64,000 bases of DNA from positions 118,263,789-118,327,788 of the forward strand of contig NC_050101.1 of the NCBI RefSeq assembly GCF_902167145.1. Reading direction: 5' to 3'. Positions 46,441 through 55,901 of this stretch are shown in pieces. The notes under the pieces are model-generated. The model worked only from the letters and a program-made list of their open reading frames with translations. It had not been told where the DNA came from and ran no database searches. Within the stretch, counting starts at the first letter, position 1, and every line of letters starts with the position of its first letter. The position numbers and the translations under genes are program-made. This DNA comes from Zea mays. Taxonomy: Eukaryota > Streptophyta > Magnoliopsida > Poales > Poaceae.

Positions 46441-46572
46441 AAGAATCAGTGCTGATACAAAAATATTGTGTGGGGATATGTGTGTATCTTTCGGAACAAA
46501 TGTCATCTACGTAGCATAACATCATTACATCATTTTGCATAGCATAAGCATCATACATCATGTTGCATATGG

Positions 46573-46758
46573 CCCAAGAAGGGGACACGATATTGATCTT
46601 CGGAAGTATGATTTGAAAGAGTGAAAATCGTGGTCCCAAGAAGGGGACACGATATTGATCTTCGGAAGTATGATTTGAAAGAGTAAAAATCGTGGTCCCA
46701 AGAAGGGGACACAATATTGATTTTCGAAAGTATGATTTGAAAGAGTGAAAATCATGGT
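46573..46758. repeat. 62-bp tandem repeats, 3 units (copy 1)
   Basis: Units start at 46573, 46635 and 46697 with CCCAAGAAGGGGACAC and contain TATGATTTGAAAGAGT. They lie between the 60-bp array and the antisense gene. Confidence 0.95.
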
Positions 46759-46999
46759 CGTAAAGAGAATCAATCTTCATCTTCGGAAGTATAGCTTCGG
46801 AGAATTTTTTCACGAAGTTTGGATATTCTTCACGAAGCATGAAAAGAAGGGAAGGTGTTTTTTTCGCTAAACTCAAAAACGGTACGTGTGTAAAGTTTCA
46901 TGCATCGTAAAGAATTGAGTAGCAAAAATAGATATATTACATTCGGGGTTACAAAAATGTTACATTATATTACATTTCCGAAGTTTTTTACAAAAATGT

Positions 47000-49900
47000 T
47001 TAATCCTCTCTCAAAACGACTCCTGCAGCTTCATTCAGAAGCCGATTGACGACTTCGTCCATAATATCTTCGGCCATCTTTTTAATTTCGTCGTCCCCCT
47101 TCGGCTGAGGGCCCGAAGGCGCTTTAGTCGGATCTGAAGCAGGACACGACTACATTACTATTACAAATCGCAAACAGATCTTAAAAGCCTAAAGATTACA
47201 ACACGGTAGAAGCTATTATTTAGTACCTAATTGACCTTCGGGCTCTGTGCTCTTTTCAGCAGCCTTAGCCACTTCTCTAGCATCATGGATGCCCTTTTCA
47301 CTTCTCTGAATAATTTCTCTTGCCATTTCTCGGCCACCGTTGTCCCAGATGTCGGTGAAAAATTTTCCCCCAGCCGCGCTAGCTTCGGCTGAAGGATCTT
47401 TTATATCTTCAGTCGACAAGGTGGCTTCGGACTGTGCTAAAATTTTCACATGTTCACAGCCCTTCTTCTCTAAAATAGTGGCAATCCCTCTGGCGCCAGA
47501 GAAGGCACATATATCTCCTCGGCTATTTAAAATTTCTTCGAAGGCTTCAGCTTCGTGGTCAATCCATTCAATGACACTTTCGGGATTGCCCCTTAGAAAA
47601 TTTTCTTCACTTGAGAATGCGCCGACCTTGGCGAAGCTAGCCTTTAATTTTTTAACACAGTCTATAGATTTATTGTAGCATCTCTTTTTGGATGAACGAA
47701 GCTCTTCAACAGTCACTTCTAGGTGATCTGCCCATTGATCGCTGAGTTCACGCTTTGTTTCTTCAAGTATACGTTCCTCTGTGGCTCTGGCCAGTTGTTT
47801 CCGAAGGTCTTCAATTTCGCGTTTCTGAGCTTCAGCCTGACTTTTGAAAGCAGCTTCGTCCTCCTTTATTTTATCTATCAATGAGTATAATATTTTGTCT
47901 TTTTCGAGACCTTCGTTCCTCAGTTCAATTACTTCGGAACGAAGGTTGCTCAGGGCTATAGTACACCCTTCGTCTTCAGTATCTTTCTGGGCTCTGAGAG
48001 CATTGCTAAGAATCAAGCCCTGCAAAAAGGAATATGTGTGTGTGTCAGAGGGTTTAAATGAACGGAAAAATACAAGGATTTCATTTATCATACCTTCAAA
48101 CTGTTATAAGCTAGGCTGTCAGCCAGATCGTTTTTTGATAGCACCGAAAGTCCGTCTTCTAAAGTTGGGAATCCGAAGCTTCTGCTTATCTCCCGACAGA
48201 CAGAAATTTCCTTGTTGTCGGGAAGACAGTACAAGAAGTCTTCTTCTCCACTGCCATTAAATATTAATGCTCCCTTCGGATATTTCAGTTTTTGGGCATA
48301 ATGCTGGGCCTCTTGTTCTTCTTTTTCTGATAATTTTTTCCCCGAAGCATGACGAAAAATATAATCACGAGTCTTGGGGGATGCTTCGGGGGCAACAACA
48401 CTAGATTCTTCAATAGTTGGCTTTGTTATTTTCTCTGTCTCACTTTCCAAAGTTTTTGCGGGCTCTGAGGGTCCAGCTTCGGCTGAAATCTCTTGCTCTG
48501 GAGCTGTAGAACCAGAGATTTCAGCTGTTGTTTCAGGAGTAACAGCAGCTTTCTTCGGAGGTGTGCTCGAAGATTTGATCGTTTCCAATACGTCTAGCAC
48601 ATTAGCCATTCTTTTTCTCTTCGGAGTTGCAGCTGGCACTTTTTCATTTTTCGCTGTCCCAATGATTGCTGTAGGACTCAAAACTTCTGATGTTTTGGAG
48701 CCCTCAGTTGCTTCTCTTACCTCCTCAATTTTTTCTGTTAGCGGCGCTTTGGTTTTCTCTTTTGTTTCTGGCAACAAAATGTTTGAGTGTTCTGATTCTA
48801 TCTTTGGTGGCATTTCGGCCATTTCTGCGATCTCTGGCAACAAGGCTGGCTCGATTAGTTTTTCAGCTTCGGTGGCTGAAGAAGTTTTCCCGGTAAACTC
48901 CGGCACCGAAGCTGGTTCAATATAACGCGGCCGGTGCGTAAGAGCCTTTATCTTTTTCCTTTTCAGTTCTGGCTCGCTAGGAGCAGCTGCAACTTCTTCT
49001 TTTGCAGAGATTGTGTTTTTTCTCTTCTGCCTTCGAATGGGATAGCAATAATCAGGGTAGAAGAACCCGATTGCATCAAACACTCGGTTCAGTCTCTTCT
49101 TTTTTCGGCCTCCGAAGGCTGCTGATAGTGCAGTATTTTCAGCCTTCGAGAATGCCCCAAGTAATTCATCACTTAATGTTTCAATGCTTTTCAGCCAGTC
49201 ATCATCAGGTTCAATAAATTTATCTGCATATTTGAATGTGTATTTTAATCTGACTAGTCCGCCTTCGTCGGACTCTTTGATGGTTTCTTTCGGCATTTCC
49301 CACTTTTCTGCAAGTGGCCATACCCTGAAGGCAATGTGCTCCTGGACCAAGTCCCTTGACCCAATGAAGGAGCAGACTGCACCGAAGGCTCTTTGGCATT
49401 CTTCGGCTGCCTCATCCATTTCAACCTTCGGCCTTCGAAGCCCGAAGCGTTGCCAAATTGGGTACATAATGATACTTTTGACATTATTTTGCGCTGTTAG
49501 ATCATTTTTCACATAAAACCATTCAGACATCCAGGCTCCGGGCCACCTCTTCCGAAAGGTTGGCACAGGGTAGCTTGACCCGGAGCGGGCGCCGAAGCTG
49601 TAGCACCCAAAGTTATTGTGGTATTGCTCCTTTCCCCAGGGCTTCGTCTCGTACAATAACTCGTGTATGTTGCAGAAGCTTTTAGCGTTTGGCTCCAAAC
49701 CTTGGCTTCTCACAGCCCAGACAAAAATCCCCATTCTTATAATAGCTTCGGGAGTGAGTTGATGAAGGTAGATTTGGAATGTTTTCAGTACCTCAACAAC
49801 AAAATTGCTCAGGGGGAATCGAAGCCCAGCCTTGAGGAGGCTTCGGAAAATCACAACTTCATCTTCTTCAGGGGTGGGAGAAGTCTTTTCCCCGGCATCA

Positions 49901-50211
49901 GCTCTCACAATAGATATGTCTCGGAAGTATCGCCCCCTCATATTATCAATGTGACTCTGCTTGATGGTTGTTTTCCCAAAAACTGAGTGACTTGGTCGCC
50001 ACGGTCGATCTTCGGCCTCTTCCCCATCACTTTCCACATCATAGCTGTCGCTGTCATCAGTATCTTCGGACAAACCTTCGAGAATCTCCTTCGTGATTTT
50101 CTCTGTATTAGTCTCTGCCATCGCTATCAGGAACCCCAGATTCTTCTCCTCCTCGAGACTCAGCTTCGTCTCAGCAGGGATCTTCTTGTCTTCAGACATC
50201 TTCGGAAACAC
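47000..50211 (-). CDS. Antisense 3-exon gene in gag unit 1, Transposase_28-like protein
   Basis: Exons on the strand opposite gag: 50211-48094, 48019-47227, 47133-47000. Introns are 74 and 93 bp. Junctions AAG/GTATGA...TTTTTGCAG/GG and TTAG/GTACTA...CTTCAG/AT keep one frame of 1014 residues, while unspliced reading stops within three codons after each donor. Residues ~125-320 resemble the plant family Pfam calls putative gypsy-type transposon (PF04195): FPLSNFVVEVLKTFQIYLHQ, LTPEAIIRMGIFVWAV, PVPTFRKRWPGAWMSEWFYV. Then come basic patches (RQKRKN, KRKKIK), long Glu/Pro/Ser low-complexity sequence, a coiled coil (exon 2) and a short acidic tail (exon 3). Function unknown. It has no catalytic motif I recognise. 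A TATA box lies at 50345-50352. Confidence 0.85.
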
Positions 50212-50344
50212 TAAAAATTTGTTCCCGAGGCCGAAGCTTCGAAATCAAAAAGACCAGCAAATCTCAATGAGCAAGAGCTAAAAATTTTTAGTGGGCCGAA
50301 GCAAAAGGCAAGCGTGTGTACCAAATGAATTCACGATGTGTTCT

Positions 50345-50352
50345 TATTTATA
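50345..50352 (-). promoter_or_regulatory. TATA box of the antisense gene (copy 1)
   Basis: TATAAATA on the minus strand, about 135 bp before the ATG at 50211, giving a plausible leader near 100 nt. The same box is at 61817-61824 before copy 2. It lies only 15 bp inside the end of the shared segment (50366). Confidence 0.6.
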
Positions 50353-50366
50353 CGCCTAGGGCGTTG

Positions 50367-50935
50367 GTGCGCCGAAGGTCTCACACGAAGAAGCAGCTTC
50401 GGCTGAAGTCGTCTCCAAGAGATGGCCGAAGGTCCCTTTTCATGGAGCTTCGGCGTTTTAAACCGACATAGAGATAGAATGACCTTTTTATACATATAGG
50501 TCTGAGTCAATGCTGTAAGCTTTCGCAAGGGGCATAATTGTAATTTGTCACAGGCTGCGACCTGTGCCTATAAATAGATGAACAGTACCTCTGCACTGTT
50601 CACGTGAACCTGTCATTTGCCTTCACATCACGCTTGTACTTTTGCCTTCTGCAAGACCGAAGGTACATTTGTAATTCAAAGTCATTTATATTCATTAATA
50701 CAAGTAGAGATAATTCTATGACAATATTTAAATGTTTATTTCATATTCTATGATTTATGTGAATGCTTCATTCTTCGTTGTTATGCTTACGAAGGTATGT
50801 CCTCCGTAACCTTCGTCCGAGATGCTTTATATCCCGAAGGGATATAACGTTATGGAGGACGAAGGACCTTAACACTTAACGTTTTTTGTGTTGCCTTGTT
50901 CTTAATTCTTAGCATTTGAGAACAAGTCCCCAACA
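50367..50935 (+). repeat. Partial LTR' leading the pol unit
   Basis: Ends AAGTCCCCAACA before a PBS and contains TATAAATA (50569-50576), the inverted repeat TGAACAGT/ACTGTTCA (50579-50602) and the GAAGGTATGTC...CTTCGTCCGA block of the other LTRs. It is clearly diverged from the LTRs at 55175 and 62065, so it comes from a different subfamily. Its first part is missing: it is fused at 50366/50367 to the end of gag unit 1. Confidence 0.87.
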
Positions 50936-50953
50936 TTGGCGCCCACCTCCGGT
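50936..50953 (+). other. Primer-binding site of the pol unit
   Basis: TTGGCGCCCACCTCCGGT, identical to the PBS of the gag units. Only 26 bp separate it from the protease ATG. Confidence 0.82.
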
Positions 50954-50979
50954 CAACTCACTTCCACCTTTCTGAGCTG

Positions 50980-51624
50980 ATGGCTTCGTTCAACACTCAA
51001 GCTGGAGCTGCTTCGGCTTCGAAGCTGGTGCTCCCGATAACAGGCGGTTCTTGCTCAGAGCCAGCTAACAAAAAGCAGAAGAAGGAGGCTCAGAGAAGGG
51101 TGCAGCATGTTGGAGTGCAGGGACCCTTCATTAAGTCAAAATGGTCTCACATTCCAATTACCTTCTCTCAGGAAGATCTTCAGCTCAAGGACTATCCTCA
51201 CAATGATGCTATGGTCATTTCTTGTGTGATCAAAGGGTTTCTGGTTCACAATGTCCTAGTTGACACAGGCAGTGCAGCTGACATTATATTTGCCAAAGCC
51301 TTCAGACAGATGCAAGAGCCTGAAGACAAGATTCATGATGCTACGCACCCTCTTTGTGGCTTCGGAGGGCGGCAGATTGTGGCACTCGGGAAGATTACCA
51401 TGCCGGTAACCTTCGGATTCGTTAATAACACAAGGACTGAGCAAATTGTGTTTGATATTGTTGACATGGAATACCCCTACAACGCCATTATTGGTCGTGG
51501 TACCCTAAATGCTTTTGAAGCAATTCTTCACCCAGCTTATCTCTGCATGAAGATACCTTCGGACCAAGGGCCTATTGCTATTCATGGGAGTCAGGAAGCT
51601 GCCAGAAGGGCCGAAGGAAGCTAG
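50980..51624 (+). CDS. Retrotransposon aspartic protease, starts the pol unit without gag
   Basis: Frame of 214 residues starting 44 bp after the LTR end. The first 60 residues are basic and not gag-like. The retropepsin active site is LVDTGSAADIIF with Asp95, followed by the flap-region text and the YNAIIGRGTLNAF motif typical of Ty3/gypsy proteases. It ends at TAG (51622-51624). The same frame then continues without another stop for 33 codons to the Met that opens the RT frame at 51724. Protease and pol are therefore one frame split by one stop codon, either a mutation or a read-through site. Confidence 0.88.
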   Translation: MASFNTQAGAASASKLVLPITGGSCSEPANKKQKKEAQRRVQHVGVQGPFIKSKWSHIPITFSQEDLQLKDYPHNDAMVISCVIKGFLVHNVLVDTGSAADIIFAKAFRQMQEPEDKIHDATHPLCGFGGRQIVALGKITMPVTFGFVNNTRTEQIVFDIVDMEYPYNAIIGRGTLNAFEAILHPAYLCMKIPSDQGPIAIHGSQEAARRAEGS

Positions 51625-51723
51625 ACTGATTCCAAGGCAATCCATAATATAGATGGAGTTGAAACTGGTGAACAGTACAAGTTCAGGAGGGAAAAAGCAG
51701 CTTCGGCTGATCAGCCGAAGCCC

Positions 51724-54700
51724 ATGCTGCTGTGTGAGGATATAGCAGAGCAGAAGGTGCTATTGGGCTCGCAATTATCTGAAGATCAAGAGAAAACCTT
51801 GATAAGGTTTTTATTCAACAATAAAGATGTTTTTGCATGGTCAGCCAATGATCTTTGTGGAGTGAATCAGGATGTTATTGAACATTCGCTCAATGTTGAC
51901 CCATCCTTCAGACCCCGCAAGCAGAGGCTTCGGAAAATGTCTGATGACAAGGCCGAAGGGGCTCGCAACGAAGTAAAAAGACTCCTAAGTGCAGGAGTTA
52001 TCAGAGAAGTGAAGTATCCAGAATGGCTAGCTAACACTGTTATGGTGAAGAAGGCCAATGGAAAGTGGAGAATGTGTATTGATTTCACAGATCTCAACAA
52101 GGCTTGTCCGAAGGATGAGTTCCCGCTGCCAAGGATAGACTCTTTAGTTGATGCAGCAGCTTCTTCGGAACTCATGAGTCTCCTGGATTGTTACTCAGGC
52201 TATCATCAAATCTGGATGAAAAAGGAGGATGAGCCGAAGACTAGTTTCATAACCCCAAGTGGTACATATTGCTATCTTCGGATGCCTGAGGGGCTTAAGA
52301 ATGCAGGAGGGAGTTTCAGCAGGATGACTGCGAAGGTTCTCCAATCTCAGATAGGCAGAAATGTGTTGACCTATGTTGATGACATTATTGTAAAAAGCAC
52401 GAAGCAAGAAGACCATATTGCTGATCTGCAGGAGACCTTCGCCAGCTTCAGACAAGCTGGTCTGAAGCTGAATCCAGAAAAATGTGTCTTCGGAGTAAAG
52501 AAGGGTAAATTCCTTGGATGCTTGGTTTCAACAAAGGGAATTGAAGCTAACCCAAATAAAATCGAAGCTATACTTCGAATGGAGCCACCAACCACAAGAA
52601 AGGGGGCCCAAAGATTGACAGGAAGACTGGCATCTCTTAACAGATTTATATCCAGATCAGCGGAAAGAAATCTACCCTTCTTCGAGGTGCTAAAATCAGC
52701 TGAAGTCTTTCAATGGGGCCCAGCTCAACAAAAAGCTTTCGAAGAACTCAAGCAATACCTGATAGATCTAACAACATTAACTCCACCAATGCCAGGGGCT
52801 CCTCTGTTGTTGTATGTGGCAGCTTCGCACTCAGCAGTAAGTGCGGCACTTGTGCAGGAGAAGTTTGATGGACAAATCAAGAAGCAGTTCCCAGTATATT
52901 TTGTATCTGAAGTCCTTAGTGTCTCAAAGAAAAATTATACAGAACTGGAGAAGGTGTTGTATGCCGTTCTAATGGCATCCAGGAAGCTTCGGCATTATTT
53001 TCAGGCATATAATATTATTGTTCCTTCTTCGCAGCCGTTGAAAGATATCATGAGAAATAAAGAAGCTACTGGCCGAATTGGAAAATGGGCTGCGGAGCTT
53101 AATGAATTTTACATTGATTATGTGCACAGATCCTCGATCCAATCTCAAGCGTTGGCAGATTTTATTGCCGACTGGACGCCAGGGGCTCAAGGCGAAGAAG
53201 TGAATAAAGATGCCGAAGCATGGACAGTGTTTTGTGATGGCTCCTGGGGAACCTTCGGAGCAGGAGCAGCTGCTGTTTTGGTTTCACCGTCCAAGGTTAA
53301 AACTTGCTATGCAGCAAAACTGGACTTCAGCTGCACAAATAATATTGCTGAGTACGAAGCCTTGCTCCTGGGTCTTCGGAAACTAAAGGCGATGGGGATC
53401 AGGAGGGCGATCCTTAAAACTGATTCTCAGATTGTTTCGGGTCATATTGACAAAAGTTGCAAGGCTAAAGACCCGAAGCTTGAAAAATACCTAGACACAG
53501 TCCGAAGGATCGAAGCTTCTTTCGAAGGATTTTCTGTTAAGAATATCCCTCGAGGGCAAAATGAACATGCTGATTTGTTAGCCAGGTCTGCAGCACAGGG
53601 GCTGCCGCTACCTTCGGATGTATTCTTCGAAACAATAAAGGCACCTTCAGTGGAGTTACTTGAAAGAGCAGTTCTTACTATTTCTCCTGTGTACAGTGAA
53701 GATTGGAGAACTGAAATAATTTCTTACCTTCAGGGCAACTTCTTATCAGATGACGAAGCTTATAATAAAAGAATAGAGGCAAGAGCTCGTCCGTATGTCA
53801 TTATAGAAGGGGAGTTATACAAACATGGAGTTTGTGCCCCTCTGCTCAAGTGCTTGTCTAGAGCCGAAGGTATAGAGTTGATGAAGGAGATACATGCAGG
53901 CCTTTGTGGATCCCACATCGGATCCAGGCCGTTACTTGGAAAAGTATTCCGTCAAGGATTTTATTGGCCGAAGGCAGCTTCGGATGCAGCTGAGTTAGTT
54001 CAAAAGTGCGAAGGTTGTCAGAAATGTGCAAAAGATCAAAAACAACCTTCGTCTTTGACACAGCTAATACAACCCATCTGGCCATTGCAAAGGTGGGGCC
54101 TCGATTTGCTGGGCCCGTTACCACCGGCTCAAGGCAATCTGAAATATGTTGTAGTTGCTGTGGAATATTTTTCCAAGTGGATTGAGGCGAAGCCATTAGC
54201 TACAATAACTTCGGCCACTGTCCAAAAATTTTTCTGGCAGAATATTGTCTGTCGCTTCGGAGTGCCGAAGGCTATAACCGTAGATAACGGAACACAATTT
54301 GACTCCGAAGAATTCAGGAATTTTTGTGATCAAATTGGCACGAAGATCCACTTTGCGTCAGTCAGGCACCCGGAGTCAAATGGGCTTGTTGAAAGGGCCA
54401 ACGGCATCATAATGACAGGAATAATGAAGCTAATCTTCAATCAACCAAGGGGAAAGTGGCCAGATCAGCTTACCAAAGTGGTATGGAGCCATAACACAAC
54501 AACATCAAGATCTACAGGCTTCACCCCATTTAAGTTGTTATTTGGTGACGAAGCAATAACCCCGGAAGAAGCCAAAGCTGGATCAATAAGAGTGGTAGCT
54601 TCGGCAGAATCAGGTCCCGAAGATACTTGTCTCGTGGAAAAAGATGCCTTAGAAGGGATCAGGCTTCAGGCCGTGGAGAATATCAATAAGTACCAGGCTG

Positions 54701-54933
54701 AAACAGTTAAATGGCGAGATAGAAAGGTCCGGCTAAAAAATATTGAGCCAGGACACTTGGTGCTTCGGAGAGTGGCCAATCCAGATACAGTGGGCAAATT
54801 GCAACTGAAATGGGAAGGGCCTTTCTTAGTAGCATCTTCGTCAAGGCCTGGTTCGTACAGACTGAAGGACATGGATGGCAATGAAATTCCAAGATCTTGG
54901 AATGCGGATGAGCTTCGGCGGTTTTATGTATAA
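51724..54933 (+). CDS. Tat-lineage pol: RT, RNase H, second RNase H, integrase
   Basis: Intact 1069-codon frame. Reverse transcriptase: Asp120 in CIDFTDLNKACPKD and YVDD at 217-220. Gypsy RNase H follows (LLLYVAASHSAVSAALVQ, ELEKVLYAVLMASRKLRHYF). An additional RNase H of the archaeal/plant type begins at 500: CDGSW (Asp505), NNIAEYEALLLGL (Glu543), TDSQIVSGH (Asp567). This dual RNase H defines the Tat lineage. Integrase: zinc finger H724, H731, C762, C765; catalytic Asp794, Asp854, Glu890 with exact D-59-D-35-E spacing. There is no chromodomain. All catalytic residues I can check are present, so the enzymes look functional. No gag exists in this unit. Confidence 0.95.
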   Translation: MLLCEDIAEQKVLLGSQLSEDQEKTLIRFLFNNKDVFAWSANDLCGVNQDVIEHSLNVDPSFRPRKQRLRKMSDDKAEGARNEVKRLLSAGVIREVKYPEWLANTVMVKKANGKWRMCIDFTDLNKACPKDEFPLPRIDSLVDAAASSELMSLLDCYSGYHQIWMKKEDEPKTSFITPSGTYCYLRMPEGLKNAGGSFSRMTAKVLQSQIGRNVLTYVDDIIVKSTKQEDHIADLQETFASFRQAGLKLNPEKCVFGVKKGKFLGCLVSTKGIEANPNKIEAILRMEPPTTRKGAQRLTGRLASLNRFISRSAERNLPFFEVLKSAEVFQWGPAQQKAFEELKQYLIDLTTLTPPMPGAPLLLYVAASHSAVSAALVQEKFDGQIKKQFPVYFVSEVLSVSKKNYTELEKVLYAVLMASRKLRHYFQAYNIIVPSSQPLKDIMRNKEATGRIGKWAAELNEFYIDYVHRSSIQSQALADFIADWTPGAQGEEVNKDAEAWTVFCDGSWGTFGAGAAAVLVSPSKVKTCYAAKLDFSCTNNIAEYEALLLGLRKLKAMGIRRAILKTDSQIVSGHIDKSCKAKDPKLEKYLDTVRRIEASFEGFSVKNIPRGQNEHADLLARSAAQGLPLPSDVFFETIKAPSVELLERAVLTISPVYSEDWRTEIISYLQGNFLSDDEAYNKRIEARARPYVIIEGELYKHGVCAPLLKCLSRAEGIELMKEIHAGLCGSHIGSRPLLGKVFRQGFYWPKAASDAAELVQKCEGCQKCAKDQKQPSSLTQLIQPIWPLQRWGLDLLGPLPPAQGNLKYVVVAVEYFSKWIEAKPLATITSATVQKFFWQNIVCRFGVPKAITVDNGTQFDSEEFRNFCDQIGTKIHFASVRHPESNGLVERANGIIMTGIMKLIFNQPRGKWPDQLTKVVWSHNTTTSRSTGFTPFKLLFGDEAITPEEAKAGSIRVVASAESGPEDTCLVEKDALEGIRLQAVENINKYQAETVKWRDRKVRLKNIEPGHLVLRRVANPDTVGKLQLKWEGPFLVASSSRPGSYRLKDMDGNEIPRSWNADELRRFYV

Positions 54934-55174
54934 CTCGATGTAATTTTGACTTTTTTTTTCATGGCACCCTTTTCCTTTCTAAAGGGGGAGAAAGGTTTTT
55001 AATGGGGCCATCACATGTAATTTTTCTTTTTAGTTTTATAAGAGCAAAATCCCCCAAAGATGTACATGTAAAAGCTGAGAGCGCACCATCGAGTGCCGAA
55101 ACCAAAAAAGAGAAAAAGCTCCGAAGACGTCCCTAAGGGGATGCAGAGCTTACAGCGAAAAGTCAACGCTGATT
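54934..55174 (+). other. 3' tail of the pol unit
   Basis: Contains AGCTCCGAAGACGTCCCTAA and GCAGAGCTTACAGCGAAAAG, related to the 60-bp repeats of the gag unit. It then passes directly into LTR sequence at 55175 without the normal TGTTGG start, so this junction is also a rearrangement. Confidence 0.7.
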
Positions 55175-55827
55175 CTCCGAAGGTCCTCAAAAACATGATT
55201 TGACAATGTTTTCCAAGTGAATTATATGAACAGGTATTTTTCGGATTCAGAATCATGGATATGGAGCACGACCAGGACGAAGGCTGAGCCAGACGAAGGT
55301 CGGGGGCAGCCGAAGCTGTACGCAGGGAAGCTTCGGCGCAATGGCACAAGGGGGAACCGACCTTAAGATGAAAAGACTTCGGGGTCCTCAATAGATTTCC
55401 ATAAACCGTTAACAAATGTAATGGACATGGATGTAATTTTACGTGGGCTGCGTCCCGCGTCTATAAATAGATGAACAGTACTCCCGTACTGTTCACGCTG
55501 ACTTTACATTTGCTTTTGCGTCACGCCTGTACTTTTTACCTTCTCTCAGGACCGAAGGTACATTTGTAATTTGAAATCATTTCTATTTTCCCATGTTAAT
55601 AAAATAGAAATGATTCCATGATGATGCTTATATTATATCTCATGCTTTATATGAGTCTTTCGTTATTACCTATTATATTTACGAAGGTATGTCTCTTATG
55701 ACCTTCGTCCGAAACTCATTATTTCCCGAAGGGACATAATGCTTCGAAGGACGAAGGACTTTAACACTTAACACTTTTCATGTTGCCTTGTTCTTAACTC
55801 TTAGCATTTGAGAACAAGTCACCAACA
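55175..55827 (+). repeat. LTR shared by pol unit and gag unit 2, first 17 bp missing
   Basis: Matches 62082-62734 without a visible difference, ends CACCAACA and is followed by the PBS. It holds TATAAATA at 55462-55469 and a hairpin at 55472-55495. Confidence 0.93.
55462..55495 (+). promoter_or_regulatory. LTR TATA box and adjoining hairpin (middle LTR)
   Basis: TATAAATA followed two bases later by TGAACAGTAC, a 4-base loop TCCC, and GTACTGTTCA. The TATA box should set the RNA start just downstream, placing the hairpin at or near the 5' end of the genomic RNA. Confidence 0.7.
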
Positions 55828-55845
55828 TTGGCGCCCACCTCCGGT
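55828..55845 (+). other. Primer-binding site of gag unit 2
   Basis: Same 18 bases as at 44356. Confidence 0.8.
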
Positions 55846-55901
55846 GAACTCACTTCCACTTCTTGAGTTTTTCGGCACCTTCGGCAAGCATCAGCTTCGT
55901 C

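Noticed and set aside
46261..46758. CRISPR-like appearance of regularly spaced repeats
   Set aside because: The repeats are contiguous 60- and 62-bp tandem units without unique spacers, in a plant retrotransposon.
48374..50214. Plus-strand open frames opposite the antisense gene (also 59846-61686)
   Set aside because: They are shadows of the minus-strand exons; the minus frames have consistent splice phases and a recognisable domain.
51622..51624. Programmed read-through as the preferred explanation of the UAG in pol
   Set aside because: The 3' context lacks the known CARYYA signal, and a simple nonsense mutation is as likely; kept only as a question.
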